A DNA stretch of 64,000 bases from Streptomyces cinerochromogenes (GTDB lineage Bacteria > Actinomycetota > Actinomycetes > Streptomycetales > Streptomycetaceae): contig NZ_BMRM01000001.1 of assembly GCF_014648635.1 (NCBI RefSeq), positions 434,001 to 498,000 of the forward strand. The letters are read 5' to 3'. Position 1 is the first letter of the stretch. Each line of letters starts with the position of its first letter. The notes under the pieces were generated by a model that saw nothing but the letters and a program-made list of their open reading frames with translations, was not told the DNA's origin and ran no database searches. Positions 60,325-64,000 of the stretch are shown one piece after another. Made by a program: the position numbers and the translations under genes.

Positions 60325-61590
60325 ATGAAACTCACTGTGGTCGGCGGAGGCTCGACCTACACCCCCGAACTCGTCGACGGCTTCGCACGCCTCAGGGACA
60401 CCCTGCCCGTCGAGGAACTCGTCCTGGTCGACCCGGCCGCCGAACGCCTGGAACCGGTGGGCGGCCTGGCCCGCCGGATCTTCGCCCGGCAGGGCCACGG
60501 CGGCCGGATCGTCACCACCTCCGACCTGGACGCGGGCGTCGACGGCGCCGACGCCGTGCTGCTCCAGCTCCGCGTCGGCGGCCAGGCGGCCCGGGAGCAG
60601 GACGAGACCTGGCCGCTGGAGTGCGGCTGCATCGGCCAGGAGACCACCGGCGCCGGCGGCCTGGCGAAGGCACTGCGCACGGTCCCGGTCGTGCTCGACA
60701 TCGCCGAACGGGTCCGCCGTGCGAACCCGCGCGCGTGGATCATCGACTTCACCAACCCGGTCGGCATCGTCACCCGGGCCCTGCTCCAGGCGGGCCACCG
60801 GGCGGTGGGCCTGTGCAACGTGGCGATCGGCTTCCAGCGGAAGTTCGCGGCCCTGCTCGGTGTGGCCCCGGCGGATGTGCACCTGGGTCATGCGGGCCTC
60901 AACCACCTCACCTGGGAAACCGGTGTGCGGCTGGGCGGCCCGGAGGGTGAGAACGTCCTGCCGAAGCTCCTGGCCGAGCACGGCGGGGCGATCGCCGACG
61001 ACGTCCGCCTGCCCCGCGCCCTGCTGGACCACCTCGGTGTCGTCCCCTCCTACTACCTGCGCTACTACTACGCGCACGACGAGGTCGTCCGCGAACTGCG
61101 CACCAAGCCGTCGCGCGCCTTCGAGGTGGCCGCGATGGAACGGGAGCTGCTGGCGATGTACGGCGACCCGGCCCTGGACGAGAAGCCGGCGCTGCTGGCC
61201 AAGCGGGGCGGCGCCTTCTACTCGGAGGCGGCCGTGGACCTGGCGGCGGCCCTGCTGGGCGCGGGAGGCAGCCCGTACCAGGTGGTGAACACGCTCAACC
61301 GGGGCACCCTGCCCTTCCTCCCGGACGACGCGGTGATCGAGGTGCAGGCGGCGGTCGGCCCGGCGGGCCCGGTCCCGCTGCCGGTCCCCGAGCTGGACCC
61401 GCTGTTCTCGGGCCTGGTCGCGAACGTGACGGCGTACGAGGAGCTGGCCCTGGAGGCGGCCCTGCGCGGCGGCCGGGACCGCGTCTTCCGGGCGCTGCTC
61501 GCCCATCCGCTGATCGGCCAGTACGCCTACGCCGACGCCCTCACCGACCAGCTGGTCGCACACAACCGGGAGCACCTCGCGTGGGCCTGA
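60325..61590 (+). CDS. csnH: Glycoside hydrolase family 4 (NAD+-dependent, GlcN-oligomer hydrolase)
   Basis: 421 residues, 7 bp after csnG. GH4 hallmarks: NAD-binding MKLTVVGGGSTYTPELVDGF, the metal and substrate region WIIDFTNPVGIVTRALLQ, Cys in VGLCNVAIGFQRKF and His in HAGLNHLTWETGV. GH4 enzymes oxidise at C3 with NAD+ and Mn2+, then eliminate the aglycon. In this operon the substrate should be imported glucosamine oligosaccharides, giving glucosamine for CsnK. The stop overlaps the csnK GTG by 10 bp. Confidence 0.92.
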   Translation: MKLTVVGGGSTYTPELVDGFARLRDTLPVEELVLVDPAAERLEPVGGLARRIFARQGHGGRIVTTSDLDAGVDGADAVLLQLRVGGQAAREQDETWPLECGCIGQETTGAGGLAKALRTVPVVLDIAERVRRANPRAWIIDFTNPVGIVTRALLQAGHRAVGLCNVAIGFQRKFAALLGVAPADVHLGHAGLNHLTWETGVRLGGPEGENVLPKLLAEHGGAIADDVRLPRALLDHLGVVPSYYLRYYYAHDEVVRELRTKPSRAFEVAAMERELLAMYGDPALDEKPALLAKRGGAFYSEAAVDLAAALLGAGGSPYQVVNTLNRGTLPFLPDDAVIEVQAAVGPAGPVPLPVPELDPLFSGLVANVTAYEELALEAALRGGRDRVFRALLAHPLIGQYAYADALTDQLVAHNREHLAWA

Positions 61591-62612
61591 CCGCACCCGC
61601 ACCCCCGATCGTCCTCGCCATCGACGCGGGCAACAGCAAGACCGACGTGGCCGTGGTCACCGGCGCCGGCGAGGTCCTGGCCACGGCCCGCGGCAGCGGC
61701 TTCCGTCCGCCCGCGGTGGGCGTGGCGGCGGCGCTGGACGCGCTGGCGGAGCCGGTGGCCCGGGCGTTCGCGGACGCCGGGGTCGGCTCCGTCGGCCATG
61801 TCTCGGCCTGCCTGGCCAACGCCGACCTCCCGGTGGAGGAGGAGCAGCTGGCGAGCGCGCTGCACGCGCGCGCGTGGGGCGCGTCGGTGGAGGTCCGCAA
61901 CGACACCTTCGCGATCCTGCGGGCGGGCGTCGCCGAGCCGCGCGGGGTGGCGGTGGTGTGCGGGGCGGGCATCAACTGCGTGGGCATGCGCCCCGACGGC
62001 CGCACCGCCCGCTTCCCCGCCATCGGCCGTATCTCCGGTGACTGGGGCGGCGGCTGGGGGCTGGCGGAGGAGGCGCTGTGGCACGCGGCCCGCGCGGAGG
62101 ACGGCCGTGGGAAGCCGACCTCGCTGGCCCGTACCCTTCCCGCGCACTTCGGCCTGCCGAGCATGTACGCCCTCATCGAGGCGCTCCACCTGGAGCACCT
62201 CGGCCAGGACCGCCGGCACGAGCTGACCCCCGTCCTGTTCGCCACGGCGGCCGACGGCGACCCGGTGGCCCGGGCGATCGTCACCCGGCTCGCGGAAGAG
62301 GTCACGGTGATGGCGACGGTCGCCCTGACCCGCCTGGAGCTGCTGGAGGAGGAGACCCCGGTCCTCCTCGGCGGCAGCGTCCTCACCGCGGGCCACACCC
62401 AGCTGGACGACGGCATCCGCACCCTGCTGGCGGCCCGCGCCCCCAAGGCCGACGTCCGTGTGGTGACGGCGAGCCCGGTCCTGGGCGCGGCCCTGCTGGG
62501 CCTGGACCGGCTGGGCTCGGACCCACGGGCGCAGGAGCGGGCGCGGAGCCACTGGGAGCCGGCACGGCCCGCCCACCGACCCGGGCACGGGGAGGCACCG
62601 GCCTCCCCGTGA
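61581..62612 (+). CDS. csnK: BadF/BadG/NAGK-type kinase, probable glucosamine kinase
   Basis: 343 residues from the GTG at 61581, inside the end of csnH. ASKHA-fold phosphate loop VLAIDAGNSKTDVAVV, RNDTFAILRAGV, then VVCGAGINCVGMRPDG, the binding segment of actinobacterial glucosamine kinases. GGSVLTAGHTQL is the adenosine motif. It phosphorylates glucosamine freed by CsnH to glucosamine-6-phosphate for amino-sugar and glycolytic use. A hairpin overlapping its last codons (62586-62611) ends the operon. Confidence 0.9.
   Translation: MGLTAPAPPIVLAIDAGNSKTDVAVVTGAGEVLATARGSGFRPPAVGVAAALDALAEPVARAFADAGVGSVGHVSACLANADLPVEEEQLASALHARAWGASVEVRNDTFAILRAGVAEPRGVAVVCGAGINCVGMRPDGRTARFPAIGRISGDWGGGWGLAEEALWHAARAEDGRGKPTSLARTLPAHFGLPSMYALIEALHLEHLGQDRRHELTPVLFATAADGDPVARAIVTRLAEEVTVMATVALTRLELLEEETPVLLGGSVLTAGHTQLDDGIRTLLAARAPKADVRVVTASPVLGAALLGLDRLGSDPRAQERARSHWEPARPAHRPGHGEAPASP
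62586..62611. terminator. Bidirectional terminator at the end of the csn operon
   Basis: CACGGGGAGGC-accg-GCCTCCCCGTG, a perfect 11-bp stem. The right arm includes bases of the csnK stop codon, and the convergent gene stops 6 bp beyond. Confidence 0.75.
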
Positions 62613-62616
62613 GGCG

Positions 62617-63033
62617 TCAGCCGAAGTGGAGGTCGCCGTTGATGGTGCCGGTCTGGATGACCGGGCCGTGGAAGTCGCCGCCGCTGATGGTGTGCTGCAC
62701 GGTGCCGCCCCGCTCCGGGGCGCGCCGTGCGTCCTGGACCAGCGCGCGCAGCTCGTCCCGCGCCGCCGGATCGTCGCGCAGCAGGAGCAGCAGCCGCGCC
62801 TGCCACAGGGACTCGATCTCGGCGAGGGCCGCCCGGTCACCGTCGGCGCGGGCGACGACCACCGCGCCGCGCGCCTCGTCCAGCTCCCCGGCCGCCGCCC
62901 GCGCCTCCTCCTCCCGTCCGCGCCCGAACAGCGCCTGGACCCGGCTCCTGGCCGTGGCCCACGCGTCCCCCGCCATCAGCTGCACCAGGGTCGTCGCCCC
63001 GGACACGGCCAACGCCGTCAGCTCGGCCTCCAC
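62617..63033 (-). CDS. Small conserved actinobacterial protein with GDFHGPVIQTG tail
   Basis: 138 residues from the GTG at 63033 with GGAGG at 7 nt; the open frame continues 50 codons upstream but without a start. Residues 1-100 are helical and charged (ARSRVQALFGRGREEEARAA ... WQARLLLLLRDDPAARDELR). The last 25 residues end with SGGDFHGPVIQTGTINGDLH and FG, a short beta motif that recurs at the C-termini of many Streptomyces proteins linked to NACHT/WD or protease-like defence and signalling proteins. No such partner is beside it. It is convergent with csnK. Confidence 0.72.
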   Translation of the reverse strand: MEAELTALAVSGATTLVQLMAGDAWATARSRVQALFGRGREEEARAAAGELDEARGAVVVARADGDRAALAEIESLWQARLLLLLRDDPAARDELRALVQDARRAPERGGTVQHTISGGDFHGPVIQTGTINGDLHFG

Positions 63034-63277
63034 ACCGCCACCTCCGCTTCCGTCGCTCCCCGCCGTTCCACCCCGAACTCCGCTCCCCGGCAGCCTACTT
63101 GGCACAGCGGGGAACCGATCCGTCCAGACCGGCGTGTTCATCGGCAAGGGGTGGTGCGTCGGGCGCCGTGCGCCCCCGGGCACACTGCGATCCGATCAAG
63201 ATCGAGTGAAGGCCGGTGCGGAGGCCAGTGCCGGCGGCGATACTTGGCGGCGAACGGATGACCATGGGGGAGGTCAA

Positions 63278-64000
63278 GTGACACACCCGCCGAAGAGCGC
63301 GGCACCACCGGTGGTGGGCTCCGGTGTGCCCGCCGCCCCCGGCATCCCCGCACAGCCCGGACCCCCCGCGGCCATCGCTCCCGGTGTGCCGCCCGCGCGC
63401 CGGACCGCCTTCGCCGAGGGCGTCGAGCGGCTGCGGGCCGCCGCGACGACCGAGCCGGGCCGGCTGCGGATCATCGGCGCCGTACTCGCGCTGCTGGTCG
63501 TCACGTTCGGCGTGGTCACCGCCTGGCAGACCAGTGCCCGCTCGGCCGCCGCCGACGACGTCCTGCACCGCAGCCAGCCGCTCAGCTCCGGCGCGGCCGC
63601 CATCTACCGCTCGCTGGCCGACGCCAACACCGCGGCCTCCAGCGGGTTCCTCGCCGGCGGCCAGGAGAACGCGCAGTCCAGGGACCGGTACGAGAAGGAC
63701 GTCCGGACCGCCGCCGCGGGCCTCGTCACCGCCGCCGCCAACGCCGAGCCGGGCTCCGCCGCCGAGGCGACCATCACCCGGCTGAACCGGCTGCTGCCCG
63801 AGTACAAGGGCCTCATCGAGCGCGCCCGGACGTACAACCGGCAGGGCTATCCGGTCGGCGGCGCCTATCTGCGGTACGCCAACGAGAAGATGCAGAAGCA
63901 GATGCTCCCGGCGGCGGAGGACCTCTACACCACGGAGAACCGCCGCCTCGACGCCGACTACGGCGACGCGACGCCGTACCCGTGGGCGGCGATCACGCTC
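63278..64000 (+). CDS. Membrane sensor-like protein, start only (cut by window edge)
   Basis: The GTG at 63278, preceded by GGGAGG, opens a frame that runs off the right edge; 241 codons are present. A Pro/Ala-rich cytoplasmic N-terminus of about 60 residues is followed by a membrane helix (IIGAVLALLVVTFGVVTAWQ), then an extracytoplasmic helical domain of about 140 residues (DVLHRSQPLSSGAAAIYRSL ... EKMQKQMLPAAEDLYT). This resembles the four-helix-bundle sensor of chemoreceptors and histidine kinases. The catalytic part, if any, is outside the window. Confidence 0.7.
   Translation, partial: MTHPPKSAAPPVVGSGVPAAPGIPAQPGPPAAIAPGVPPARRTAFAEGVERLRAAATTEPGRLRIIGAVLALLVVTFGVVTAWQTSARSAAADDVLHRSQPLSSGAAAIYRSLADANTAASSGFLAGGQENAQSRDRYEKDVRTAAAGLVTAAANAEPGSAAEATITRLNRLLPEYKGLIERARTYNRQGYPVGGAYLRYANEKMQKQMLPAAEDLYTTENRRLDADYGDATPYPWAAITL

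Noticed and set aside
62617..63183. Longer 188-aa version of the GDFHGPVIQTG protein
   Set aside because: The first 50 codons have low-complexity text and no start signal, whereas GTG at 63033 has GGAGG at 7 nt.

Overview
The window is chromosomal DNA of a Streptomyces-type actinobacterium. The evidence is very high GC, strong third-position GC bias in every gene, GTG starts, many short or absent leaders, a mycothiol-dependent-nitroreductase-like protein, and a gene content and order that (from memory) matches the S. coelicolor core segment running from rpiB through asd and pepN to the csn chitosan-oligosaccharide operon. No rRNA, tRNA, CRISPR array, insertion sequence, prophage or plasmid function was seen. 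All identifications come from reading the translated sequence; no search was run.

Layout. 1-7.3 kb: truncated Ser/Thr kinase, small membrane protein, acyltransferase-3 membrane protein, HD-domain protein, membrane-anchored SpoIIE-type phosphatase, Eis-like acetyltransferase, Nei-type DNA glycosylase, rpiB. 7.5-13.4 kb: two related amino-acid permeases (the second preceded by an attenuator-like hairpin with a T6 tract) flanking bioY, then an orphan FGGY sugar kinase with its own operator-like inverted repeat. 13.4-20.3 kb: DsbA-like protein, aminopeptidase N copy 1, a winged-helix/nuclease-like protein, a secreted SGNH esterase, a glycosyltransferase. 20.3-29.5 kb: secreted serine hydrolase, Tat-type metallophosphoesterase, Nudix, PNPOx-like and VOC proteins facing a CGNR regulator, and a large secreted subtilase. 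29.5-36.2 kb: sigma factor with a membrane partner, asd, aminopeptidase N copy 2 (opposite strand), DUF1203-like protein, a tiny secreted Gly/Phe/Asn peptide.

36.4-43.6 kb is a cluster of small regulators with their likely targets: LysR and two EamA exporters, a MarR gene divergent from an exporter across a perfect 26-bp palindrome, and an FAD monooxygenase plus an EcsC/TerB-like gene next to a TetR gene. The monooxygenase and TetR promoters carry arrays of the same CAAC...GTTGG half-sites. 43.8-51.3 kb: small membrane protein, a two-gene malQ operon, and a translationally coupled sigma / zinc-finger anti-sigma / ABC transporter operon. 51.3-55.7 kb: HNH endonuclease, MscS channel, Uma2-like nuclease, two exported proteins of unknown function.

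55.7-62.6 kb is the clearest metabolic unit: csnR-csnEFG-csnH-csnK. A ROK repressor, lipoprotein binding protein, two permeases, GH4 hydrolase and glucosamine-type kinase form one compact operon behind a single promoter with a 13-bp operator. The cell would import chitosan oligosaccharides, split them and phosphorylate the glucosamine. No transporter ATPase is encoded here, so a shared ATPase (MsiK in relatives) must be supplied from elsewhere. The window ends with a small conserved protein and the start of a sensor-like membrane protein.
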